A DNA stretch of 64,000 bases from Pogostemon cablin (Eukaryota > Streptophyta > Magnoliopsida > Lamiales > Lamiaceae): NCBI GenBank assembly GCA_023678885.1, contig CM042998.1, positions 2,979,820-3,043,819 on the forward strand, given 5' to 3'. Shown here piece by piece: positions 1-9,748 of this stretch. How positions within the stretch are numbered: position 1 is the stretch's first letter; each line of letters opens with the position of its first letter. The translations under genes were made by a program, and so were the position numbers. The notes under the pieces were generated by a model that had not been told where the DNA came from, made no database searches, and worked only from the letters and a program-made list of their open reading frames with translations.

Positions 1-2
1 GT

Positions 3-1028
3 CTGATATTTTCGAAATTCGATCTTAAGTCAGGATACTGGCAAATTCAGATTAATAAATCTGATAGATACAAGACAGCATTTAATGTTCCAATAGGACA
101 TTATGAATGGAATGTGATGTCATTTGGTTTAAAGAATGCTCCTTCTGAATTTCAGAAAATTATGAATGATATTTTTACTCCTTATAGTGAGTTTATAATT
201 GTTTACATTGATGATATTTTGGTATATTCAAAAACCATTGAGATGCATTTTAAACATTTGCATATTTTTAAATCATTAATTATTCAAAATGGATTAGTGA
301 TTTCTAAATTAAAAATGGAATTATTTCACACTAGAATTAGATTTCTAGGACATATTATTGAAAAAGGAAACATTATTCCTATTAATAAAAGCATTGATTT
401 TGCTGATAAATTTCCTGATGAGATAACTGATAAAACTCAGTTACAAAGATTTTTAGGAAGTCTTAATTATATTACTCCTTATTATCATAATTTGGTTAAG
501 GACACAGCTATTTTATATGATAGACTTAAGAAGAATCCTAAACCATGGACTAATAGTCATATTGATGCTGTTAGAAAGATTAAATCTAGAGTTAAAATTC
601 TACCTTGCTTAATGATTAGTAATCCAAATTGGAAAAAGATTATAGAGACAGATGCCTCTAATATAAGATTTGGTGGTATATTAACCCAGATTAATCCAGA
701 TAATAAACAAACATATCTTGTTAGATTTCATTCTGGGAAATGGAATGATTCTCAGAAAAATTATGCTACTATTGCTAAAGAGATTCTTGCAATTGTTAAA
801 TGTGTTTTAAAATTTCAAGATGATTTGTATAATCAGAAATTTACTATTGTAACAGACTGCAATGCAGCCAAATTTATGTTTCAAAAAAATTTTAAACATG
901 ATGTTTCTAAGCAAATGTTTGCTAGATGGCAGACTCATTTAGCCCCATTTGATTTTGACATTGTTTATAAAAAAGGAGAAGATAATAGTCTTCCAGATTT
1001 CTTAACTCGTGAATATTTTCAGGTATGA
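3..1028 (+). pseudogene. Endogenous caulimovirid polyprotein, C-terminal reverse transcriptase and RNase H (5' end outside window)
   Basis: The frame is open from the window edge to TGA at 1026-1028, about 341 codons. RT fingers and palm come first (FDLKSGYWQI near the edge, then SFGLKNAPSEFQ), followed by the polymerase box VYIDDILVYSK. RNase H follows, with ETDAS, an AKEILA helix motif, VTDCNAAKF and the terminal DFLTRE. The ending RWQTHL...KKGEDNSLPDFLTRE resembles Caulimoviridae more than Ty3/gypsy, since no integrase follows; instead a second ORF starts 53 bases downstream. In the family this protein copies pregenomic RNA into DNA. No stop breaks this visible part, but the movement, coat and protease domains are beyond the edge, so it is listed as a partial viral relic. 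Genus is not certain; the ORF order would fit a florendovirus or another caulimovirid with an ORF after RT. Confidence 0.85.
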
Positions 1029-1081
1029 GTACATGAGGCAGAGGATCTTCCTCTTATAGAGGAAGAGGTGGCAGAGGAAAA

Positions 1082-2365
1082 ATGTCTGAGATAATATCTC
1101 AACATGGCAATAAAAAGCTTATAGCAATTAATAGAGCTGAAGAAAAAGTCTATCAAGAATTTCTTAATAAAAGAAATAAACAGCAAAAACCAAATGAAGA
1201 AAGTAATACTTCTTCAACATCATATGCTCAAGTGGTTGAGAAAGAAGAATCTGATAATATTGGATTCATTCAAAATGGATATAAAGAAATAATATTTCTT
1301 TTAGAAGAAAGAGATTTAAAATGGATCAATGATCCCTGGACTATAATGCAAAGATATATGAATAATAGTTCCATGAAAATAAGGACTTATAAGTCAAGAT
1401 ATCAGTATGAGCAGATATTACTTCAAACTGGTTCTTGTGAAATTACACATTTTACAGGAATTAGTAATGAAATTTATAATTTCAGTAAAATAATAATTAA
1501 AAGGGTAATATCCTTGGAAGATTGAGGAATTTCTCCATTGAGAGAAAAAGATGTGATTAATAATAAAGGAGTTCCAATGAAATATAATTATTGGGACTAT
1601 TGTGATGCCTTCATGAAGGTACTTAATTATGAGAATGATAAAAAGAAACATACTTGGTTTATCAAGATATGTTCAAATGTTTATAAGGATGATATCCCAC
1701 ACTGGTTTATACATTGATTTCATTGTTTTGGACCCACTTCAATTATTCTACCAGAAAATATGAAAATTTCATTTGATAGATGGGTGGATATATCCCCACA
1801 GCTTTTGAAAAAGCAAGAATCAAAATTGTACATTGAGGGTATAGCCTCATGTTACTTTTTTATTGAATTTTCAATACCATGGATATTTAAATGGTCTCCA
1901 GAAGTAGGTAATACCGAAATAGGAATTCCATGTATATACAGAACATTTTATACTAAATTTTGGGATAAAATGTTATGTATAGATCCCAAAACAAATCAAA
2001 TTTATGGGATAGAGACAATGGATCTCTTGGATAAAAAATTGAAATTATATAGTAATACTTATAGAGAATTTCATACTCCTCCATTTGATCACATTTTGAG
2101 AAAATCCAAAATGAAGTCAGAAAATCTGACAAAAGAGCAGATGATAGCTGCTTATATTGAAGAAAAGAAAAAGGATTTGATATCCCAATTTGGAGATGAT
2201 AATAAATCAGAGTCGACTATGGCCTCTGAACAAATGCAAGATGCACAAGATCCAAATGATGTGGATATAGATGAAATTTTTATGGCAATTCAGGATACCC
2301 TGATAGAAAAATTTAGACCTGAAAAAGAAGCATCTTCATCATCATCAATTCAAAAAGGAAAATAA
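1082..2365 (+). pseudogene. Second ORF of the endogenous caulimovirid, broken by two in-frame TGA codons
   Basis: A reading frame of about 428 codons runs from ATG 1082 to TAA 2363-2365. It is interrupted only by TGA at 1523-1525 and TGA at 1715-1717; no frameshift is needed, since both open pieces are in the same frame. The product would be charged and aromatic-rich in its middle (many W, Y and F) with an acidic, serine-rich C-terminus. I recognise it only as the kind of protein found downstream of RT in some endogenous plant pararetroviruses; its function is unknown to me. The two nonsense codons make it non-functional here. Both could arise by one transition, typical of old methylated insertions. 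Confidence 0.7.
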
Positions 2366-2414
2366 TACATCAGAAGAAGATGATGTCATTGTTTACGACA
2401 TCAAGCAGACAAAA

Positions 2415-2521
2415 TACTGTTCATAAATAGTAAAACAACCAGACAGGTTACTGTTCATAAACAGTAAAACAGCAGGACAAATCACTGTTCATCAACAGTA
2501 AAGTACTGTTCATCAATAGTA
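2415..2521 (+). repeat. Four-copy palindrome array in the pararetroviral intergenic region
   Basis: Four copies of an 18-base near-palindrome of the type TACTGTTCATMAAYAGTA lie at 2415-2432, 2449-2466, about 2483-2500 and 2504-2521. Each has arms TACTGTT/AAYAGTA around a short spacer. The first three are spaced 34 bases apart and the last 21. Three further half sites (TACTGT) follow near 2526, 2543 and 2559. The array sits about 115 bases upstream of the TATA box, where the enhancer of a caulimovirid transcript promoter would be. An activator or repressor binding array is an inference. Confidence 0.7.
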
Positions 2522-2635
2522 AAATTACTGTACACTTTTGACTTACTGTAGCACTTTATACTGTGCAGATCGAAAATTTCGAATTTTTACTATTCATTCA
2601 CGCGTTTTCTACTATTGGGACGCGTTTTCTTTGTT

Positions 2636-2643
2636 TATAAATA
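2636..2643 (+). promoter_or_regulatory. TATA box of the pararetroviral transcript promoter
   Basis: TATAAATA occurs in a GC-poor leader just after a direct repeat CGCGTTTTCT (2601 and 2621). About 125 bases downstream lies AATAAA, the compact TATA to poly(A) spacing expected for the terminally redundant RNA of a pararetrovirus. Confidence 0.65.
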
Positions 2644-2761
2644 GGTTAAAAATTTTTATTTTGAAAGCATCGATCAGAAAACTCTCTCTTCTCTCTTCTG
2701 ATCAAAGTTGTACGCTCATGTGTTGAACACCCCCCTCTCTTGTAAAATATAAATTTGTATT

Positions 2762-2767
2762 AATAAA
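2762..2767 (+). terminator. Poly(A) signal of the pararetroviral transcript
   Basis: AATAAA is followed by a GT-rich stretch (GAGTGTATATACTTTGTAAG) and then a T run at 2808-2819. This is where viral similarity appears to end, so the integration junction may be near 2.8 kb. Confidence 0.55.
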
Positions 2768-2820
2768 AGAAGCATTCTGAGTGTATATACTTTGTAAGTA
2801 TTTACAGTTTTTTTTTTTTA

Positions 2821-3459
2821 TTTTAAAATTATGTTCATGTTTAGCCTAATAGGCTAAATAATTCATGTGTTGATTCATAACTATTAATTGTGCTAGCATG
2901 TAACTTATATAGTTTATGGCTAGGATATTCTGATAAGAATTTAAAAGGTTAGATAGAAATTAACTGGCCTTAAAATAAAATAATACATTAAATATGTTGC
3001 TCCTGTAAGTCCCAGTTTTAGTCGTTTGAAAGGCATTGTGATGGGCATATTGGAGGTTTTATTTGGGTATGATTTTATTTAAAGATGTCTGTTTAATTTC
3101 TTATTCTGTAAAATATCCTATATAATTCTGGTTAGCGATCCTGTCCGTTATAAATAATAATAATAATAATGACATTATTAATAATAATAATAATAATGGA
3201 AGAGGGGAATAATGGTAAAAGTAAATATAATACATAGTTATTAAATTGTGGTATTGTGTAACACACCTCTTGTGGTGGTATACACAATACCAATAAAAAG
3301 GTATTATTAATTTCGGGCTAAAATAATACCTGGCTGAAAGTATTATGAATACATCAAGACAAACGTGATATTACGTAGTATACTGCATCAATACCTAGCT
3401 AATAACCCCAAGCAAACGACCTCAAAGATTATTCACTCTTTCTTTATTAGTTCATCCCA
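2821..3459. other. AT-rich intergenic DNA with TAA trinucleotide runs
   Basis: No coding signal is seen. Two runs of TAA/TTA units at about 3154-3196 face each other across GACA, giving a short cruciform-capable tract. Confidence 0.6.
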
Positions 3460-4346
3460 TACTTCCTTCGTCCCACACTAAGGATAGTTTTTTATTTTTT
3501 GGCACGTGGATTAAGGAGTATTATTATTTAATGTGTAGTGGATAGTTGTATTAGTAGGAGTGTAGGCCCATATTTTAATTGTATTAGAGGGTGTGTATGG
3601 ATCTCATGTGCATAAAAAATGAAAGAGGACCCTTTCGGTGGGACGCCCAAATGACAAAAAGAGACTCTTTAGGTGGGACGAAGGTAGGGATGTAAGCGAA
3701 CCAAACCGTTCGCGAATTATTCGAGTCTCGATTTGATAAAGTGTTCGTTCGAGCTCGTTCGTTAACCTAAACAAATCAAACCAAACTTAAATTTTGAGCT
3801 CAAATAGTCTATCAAACCAAACTCAAGCCTAAGGGTGTTCGGCTCGAAAACTATCGAACATATTCGTTAATGGCTCGCAAACGTGTTCATAAATTTTATA
3901 ATTATTTTTTAGTATTATATATTATTATTTATTTATTAATATTCAATAATTAAATATTTTATATTAAACCACACAAATATGATAATAACTTAAGTCATTA
4001 TTTAAATATTTAAATATTTTTGTAACGTTTATTATTATATTTTGTTAGTTTCTTTGTTTAATATTGTGAATAACATTACATGTTTATAAACGAAACATTC
4101 TTTTAATATTTACGAACAAAAATATTTAAATGTTTATGAAACAATGTTCATAAACAAGTTAATTTATGTGCTCGTGAACACGTTCGTGAGTCTTAACAAA
4201 CAGTTTGAGTTCGAGCTCGAGTTCAATTTTTTTTCTTGATGAGTTCGAACTCGGGCTCGAGTTCGATAATTCCTTAACAAACGATACTCAAACCTAGTAG
4301 TGTTCGATTCGATTCGATTCGATTACATTCCTAGACGGAGGGAGTA
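3460..4346. mobile_element. Stowaway-type MITE interrupted by a hAT-like MITE
   Basis: The Stowaway begins at TA 3460 with CTTCCTTCGTCCC and ends with GACGGAGGGAGTA at 4346, the canonical Tc1/mariner MITE termini with a TA duplication. Its right terminal repeat is split by an insertion at 3685-4333. Confidence 0.8.
3685..4333. mobile_element. hAT-like MITE inserted in the Stowaway terminus
   Basis: Termini TAGGGATGTAAGCGAACC (left) and, as reverse complement, TAGGAATGTAATCGAA (right) form an imperfect inverted repeat. It is flanked by GACGAAGG and GACGGAGG, an 8-base target duplication with one mismatch, which is the hAT signature. The interior is rich in GTTCG/CTCGAG words and encodes nothing. 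Confidence 0.75.
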
Positions 4347-4659
4347 TATTTTTCACCCTCCAAACAGGAAGTATCATTTAATTTAATACTTCAAAAGTAC
4401 ATTAATTAAAAAAAACTTCCTTTTTGTCCACACATAATATACTTTAGTATTATCTACCTAAAAATACCACGTTACCCCTTTAAAAGTAAGTAAAATTAAT
4501 CAAAAACTATTTTTTTCTTATCGATGAACAATTTTTAAGGACGGAGGAAGTATTCTTTTATTTTAACTAATAAATCTTTTTACTTTTAATTTAAAATAAT
4601 AGTATTTAGTTAAGAGAAAATTTATTGTGTAACAGATTGTTGCAAGATGTATTAAAGTA

Positions 4660-4916
4660 TACTTCTTCTGTCCCGCGTTAAGATTTACGTTTTTTATTTT
4701 AGGTTGTCCTAAGTTAAGGTTTACGTTTCCTTTTTTGTCAAGTTGGACCCACATAAAACAGTTAATTATTCTATATAGGCCCACACATAACACAAATACA
4801 ACCACCCACTTTACATTAAATATTATTTCTCTCATCTCATTACACATTAAAATATCATATCTCTTAATCTACGTGCAAAAAATAAACGTAAATGTTAACG
4901 CAGGATAGAAGGAGTA
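4660..4916. mobile_element. Stowaway-type MITE
   Basis: The termini are TACTTCTTCTGTCCCGCG and GATAGAAGGAGTA, with TA at both ends. The interior words ACCCACTTTACATTAAATATT and CACATAA recur in the other Stowaways of this window. No protein is encoded. Confidence 0.75.
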
Positions 4917-5155
4917 CTTATTATACTAGTTAAAATATTTTTTTTAAAAGTATAATAAATGATTAATTAAAGAATTATGATAGTGTGTTACTTTTTTATT
5001 GTATAATAATTCATTACAAACATATTTTAACTACTAATAATAAATATACTCACTCATCTATAGGCAAATACTTACGTGAACCTGATTCACATGCTATTTA
5101 ATTATGTGAATCCCGCTTGTTTATGTTACTATACTTTAACTTTATTAATTATATG

Positions 5156-5407
5156 TACATCCGTCTCAAAATAATGGTTATGTTAATTTTTTGTATGGGA
5201 ATTAAGGAATGTAATATTTTAATGTATAGTAAGAGAAGATAAATATTATTTTAATGTAAAGTGTTTAGTTGTATTAGTGTTGTATGTGGATTTTATAAAG
5301 ATATATTAATCGTTTTGTGTGGATCTCATTTACAAAAAAAAACGTAACTATTGAAGTTGGACGCCCAACATGAAAATGCGTAACTATTATTGTGGATAAA
5401 AGGAGTA
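5156..5407. mobile_element. Stowaway-type MITE, degenerate
   Basis: It runs from TACATCCGTCTCAAAATAA to GGATAAAAGGAGTA. It shares interior words (AATTAAGGAATGTAATATT, GTTGTATTAGTG, GGACGCCCAA) with the family copies at 3460, 26007 and 42174. Confidence 0.65.
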
Positions 5408-6112
5408 CATTTGAAAGACAAAAAGTACTCTTTAGTATGTAAAGTTACTATTTAACACAAATTATTACTCCACTCTTATCTTCTAATTTTTATAAATCTT
5501 AATTATTGATTACTCTTTAGATATCTGAATTAACACTCCTATGAATAAAAATATTACTCTTCAAACTTTAAAGAATAGTTTTTATAGATACTAAAATGTA
5601 ATTTTATAAAAACAAAGTTCACGTGTGAATATAATTCACACTAAACTCACTTTGTAAGGCAAATACTTGTGTGAATCGGATTCACACGTGAACCCTATTT
5701 TTAATTATTATTTTAGTACATGAAAAATTACTCTTTAAAATCATAAATTATTATTCTTCAAAATGAAAAAATTACTCTTCAAATTATTGTATACTGTAAT
5801 TTATCGAACTGTTATTTTTCTCAATAAAAATATTACTTTTCAAAGAATAATTTTTTATATACTAAAAAGTAATTTTGCAAAAATAAAATTAACGTGTAAA
5901 TCCAGTTCACATGACCAGATTAACTCATTTGTTAAACCCAGAAAAAAAAAAAAAAGAGGTCTATGAAGAAGTTAGAGAGAAGGATGAGTATGATTAAATA
6001 TTTCATACGCATTATAAACAAATCCACATTTCTCCATTTGTTTTATTAAAAATGACTTCATATTGTACTTCTTTTTAAAAAACACACACTAATTTCATAA
6101 TACATTTTATAG

Positions 6113-6383
6113 AAATTCTCCTGTGAGACAGGTTTTTTGTGAAACGATTTGACTCATTACTAAAATATGCTTATTATATATAGGTAAAGTATGTTTATCT
6201 ATAGTTAAAGTACGTCAATAATGAATCATATTATAACACTCTAAAATCATACTTTAATTCATCATTCATTATATTTTAGAAAACATACTTTAACAACCAT
6301 TAAATATATTTTATCTAAATAATAGGCATACTTTAACACGTCTCACAAACCGTCTCACATATATAATGTCTCACGGAGAATTT
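6113..6383. mobile_element. MITE with AAATTCTCC...GTGAGAC termini
   Basis: Terminal inverted repeats AAATTCTCCTGTGAGAC and GTCTCACGGAGAATTT bound 271 bases of non-coding DNA. The inner words (AAAGTATGTTTA, CATACTTTAA) recur inverted at 33.95-34.12 kb, so it is a repeated family. Superfamily is not clear. Confidence 0.7.
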
Positions 6384-8198
6384 GTCTACATTTTAATTTC
6401 AAAATTAGCCTCTAATTATTTAATATACCTTACGATCATTTATAATTAAAAAAAAAAAACACTATTCTTATAAAAAGCTAGTAAAAAAAATTCTGGAATT
6501 TCCGAATCAACAAAAACTGTTAACTTCTCTATGAAAAAGAAAATGAGAATTTGTTTCATGAAAGTTAATATATGTAGGTTAAGAAAACGTGAATATATAT
6601 ATATATAAAAGTGTATGAAAATTCCCCTCATTTTTAATGAATTGTAAGGGATATTTAAGTCTGAATTCTATCAGCTCATTATTTTTAACGAATGAACTTA
6701 GAAATTAAATAAGTCCAAGTAAATTTAAACTATTAAACTGATATATAAATTCTTTTATTTTTAGTTTTTACCATTTCTTCTAAGATTAATGATTATTAAC
6801 CCAACGAAACTGAAAGTTCAAAATTTATGATATTTTTTTTGGGGATACATGACTTGTCTCTTATTGGATGGATAATGGACCATCTGTTTTTCTTTTCAGA
6901 TGTTATTTTAATAATAATATCTATTTAGATGGATGGATCATCTCGTGAGATATATATATGTGGTAGCCGATAGATGAATTAAAAAATGTGGGGTATTATA
7001 AATTTATTACATTATTAAAATAAAATATGTTGATGGGCAAATATTAATTAGCGATGAGGCTCTTTGTATATATATAAATAAACGACATGATCCCATCGAT
7101 AGGCTCTTGTTTAACGAACAAAGGGATTAAAATTCTTCTAGCCGTTTGTTTTATCATTTATACTAGTACGAAGCTCGCGTAAATGCGTGATGATTGAATT
7201 TTTTATGGAATCGATTATTCGTACCTCCAAATTTGTTAAACGTACTAAAAAAATAATTAAATTAAAATATTCAAAAGTAATAAGACATAAATATATATCT
7301 TAATAATTAAGATTTCATATTATGTTTGATTGGAGTATCTGAATAATATATTGTGTGTTTGATCGGGGTACCCCAACGATGTACTCCGGTTGAAGCAACG
7401 GAACAACCCTTGAGGGATGTTGATATCAAAATGTGAGAATAAAGAATTATTTCAAATTTCATAAATCTCAAACACTCATATGATGACAGACATGATTATA
7501 ATACATAACTGCAATTATAGGAATTTGCATAATTTAAAGGGTTAAACATAAATATAAAAGATTTTTCCTAATTAAATATCATAACATGTCTTAAAATATA
7601 TCGATTTAAAATTTTATTTTCAATTAAATATTAAAATTAAAAAAATTATAATTAAGTTTTAAAGTGTTAAAGTATTTAAATATTAGTATATTTTTTACGG
7701 AAACAGAACATGTATTATCGTTTTTTATAAAAAAAACTATACTCTTTTTTGTATGGATAAGGGATCAAATTTCTAATTTCAAACCATTTAGAAATTATGT
7801 AGATTATTAGTATTTATAAAAAAAACTATACTCTTTCATGTTTTAGTATTTATAGGAGTTAGATGAAACACATAGTTTTTTAATAGTAATTTTATGGTTT
7901 ATAAAAAATACATAAAAATTAGAAAAATAATATTTAAAAATAATTATTTTACTTTTCAAATGTATTAACTCTATTATCTTTTTAAGAAATAACTATATAT
8001 TATTTATTTAAATATATTTAAATATATTTAAATTCAATAATAATTTGAGTTCATACTATTTTGTGTATTGATTATGAATAAATAAATTGAGTTTAAAATA
8101 ACTTTTTAGTTAACAAAAAATAATTTTAATATTATAAAATTATGAAAAATATATTTTTATAGGACATTCTCTCGTAAATTAAATAAATAATTATACGG
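6384..8198. other. AT-rich intergenic DNA
   Basis: No gene, RNA gene or clear repeat family is seen. Short homopolymers and AT runs only. Confidence 0.55.
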
Positions 8199-8452
8199 TA
8201 AGTTTTGCGTGAGACCGTCTCACGTGAGACTATTTTACAAATTTTAAATTAGTTATCACATTTTTCTATAAAATATTATCACTTTCATTATAAAAATGTT
8301 TTCACTTTTTATTTATATTATAAATTGTTCACAAAATAGCATTATCACTTTTTGTTAATTGAGTATCACTTTACATTATATTACTAAAATTATCACTTTT
8401 TATCCATCTTACAAACATAAACCCTAACGTGAGAGAATCTCATACAAGTCTT
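8199..8452. mobile_element. MITE-like element with GTGAGACCGTCTCAC terminus
   Basis: The left end has the palindrome GTGAGACCGTCTCAC near 8209. The right end (CGTGAGAGAATCTCATACAA) reads, in reverse complement, as an imperfect copy of the left end. The interior is made of ATTATCACTTTTT-type words. No coding. Confidence 0.5.
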
Positions 8453-9014
8453 TTCATAATATTAAAAACTATATAAATTAATAAAAATAATTTTATTCAT
8501 AAAAGTTTTCATTTTCATAATATTAAAAATTTTAAACCAAAAAATTTATACCACACGTTAAACTTTTGCAATGTCTATTAAAAATTTCATAGCATTATAT
8601 AAATTTATATATAATTTTCAGTATTATATTGTCAACGCAAAAGCAAATATTTTCATATATTAAGTTCTTATATTATTAAATTTAAAATATTACATAAAAA
8701 GTATTTTTTTCATCTCGTATTTAATTTCACCAACACTGTAGATACGTAAGTTAAGAAAATTTATTTTTTGACCAACTATATTGATCTTTAGGGGTATCGT
8801 AGTATTTTAGGTAATAAATAAAGTATAAAGTATGTTATGTGTGTTAGGTGAGAGTGATATTTTTAAAAAAAAAAGTTTTGAGGTTATTGGTTGATGTAAT
8901 TTTTTTTGTGGTGAAGATAAACATGTGACGGACGAAAACAGAGAATGTTAAAATAAGTGTGGGACAGAGGGGAGTATAATTTTAAGAAAACATAATTAAA
9001 CATAAAACTATTAT

Positions 9015-9748
9015 TAGGGATGACAACTGGTAGGGTAACCACTTATTTTGGGGTATTTATATCCGTATCCGATTAAAAAAAAATACCTATACCCGTCCCG
9101 TTTAAAAATTTTATTATGGTACTCGTACCCGTCTCATACCCGTTTATCATTACCCGTAGGTACTCGCACCCATTTAATATTCATTTATTATATAATTATT
9201 TATATTTTTTTACTATTTAAATAAATATAATAATAAAAATTACATGATTAATAATTAAATATAAATTAAGTTCTATTATTTAAATAAATATTTAACAAAT
9301 AGTATATTAAATAAAATTTATAATTATTAATTAAATATATAAAATATCTCATAATATATAAATTATACTCCCTTCATCCGCTTCTAAGGTATCCATTTTA
9401 CATTTTTGGCGTCCGCATAAGTGGTATCAATTTTCCATATTTATTTAGTAAAAAGTACACAATATGACTTACCATTTTCCCCTAATACAACTACTCACTT
9501 TACATATAATAATAATACTTTTAATCCACATGCAAAATGCAAATGGATAACTTAGAACCGGACGGAGGAGTATTATATATATATGGGGTACCACAGGTAT
9601 TGAAGTATTACTCGTACCCATTATAGACCTTAATGGAATTTTTTACATTTATCCGTACCCATTTCAAGCCCGTTTATAATTATTCATACTTGCCCTATTA
9701 AAATTTGGATAAAACGGACAGTCGAAAATACCCTCACTACCATCTCTA
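9015..9748. mobile_element. hAT-like MITE carrying a nested Stowaway
   Basis: It starts TAGGGATGACAACTGG and ends CATCTCTA. It is flanked by ACTATTAT and ATTATTAT, an 8-base duplication with one mismatch. The interior contains alternating TACCCGTACCCG-like words and, at 9366-9572, a complete Stowaway. Confidence 0.7.
9366..9572. mobile_element. Stowaway-type MITE nested in the hAT-like MITE
   Basis: The termini are TACTCCCTTCATCCGCTTC and GAACCGGACGGAGGAGTA with TA on both sides. It has ACTACTCACTTTACATATAAT-type interior words common to the family. Confidence 0.8.
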
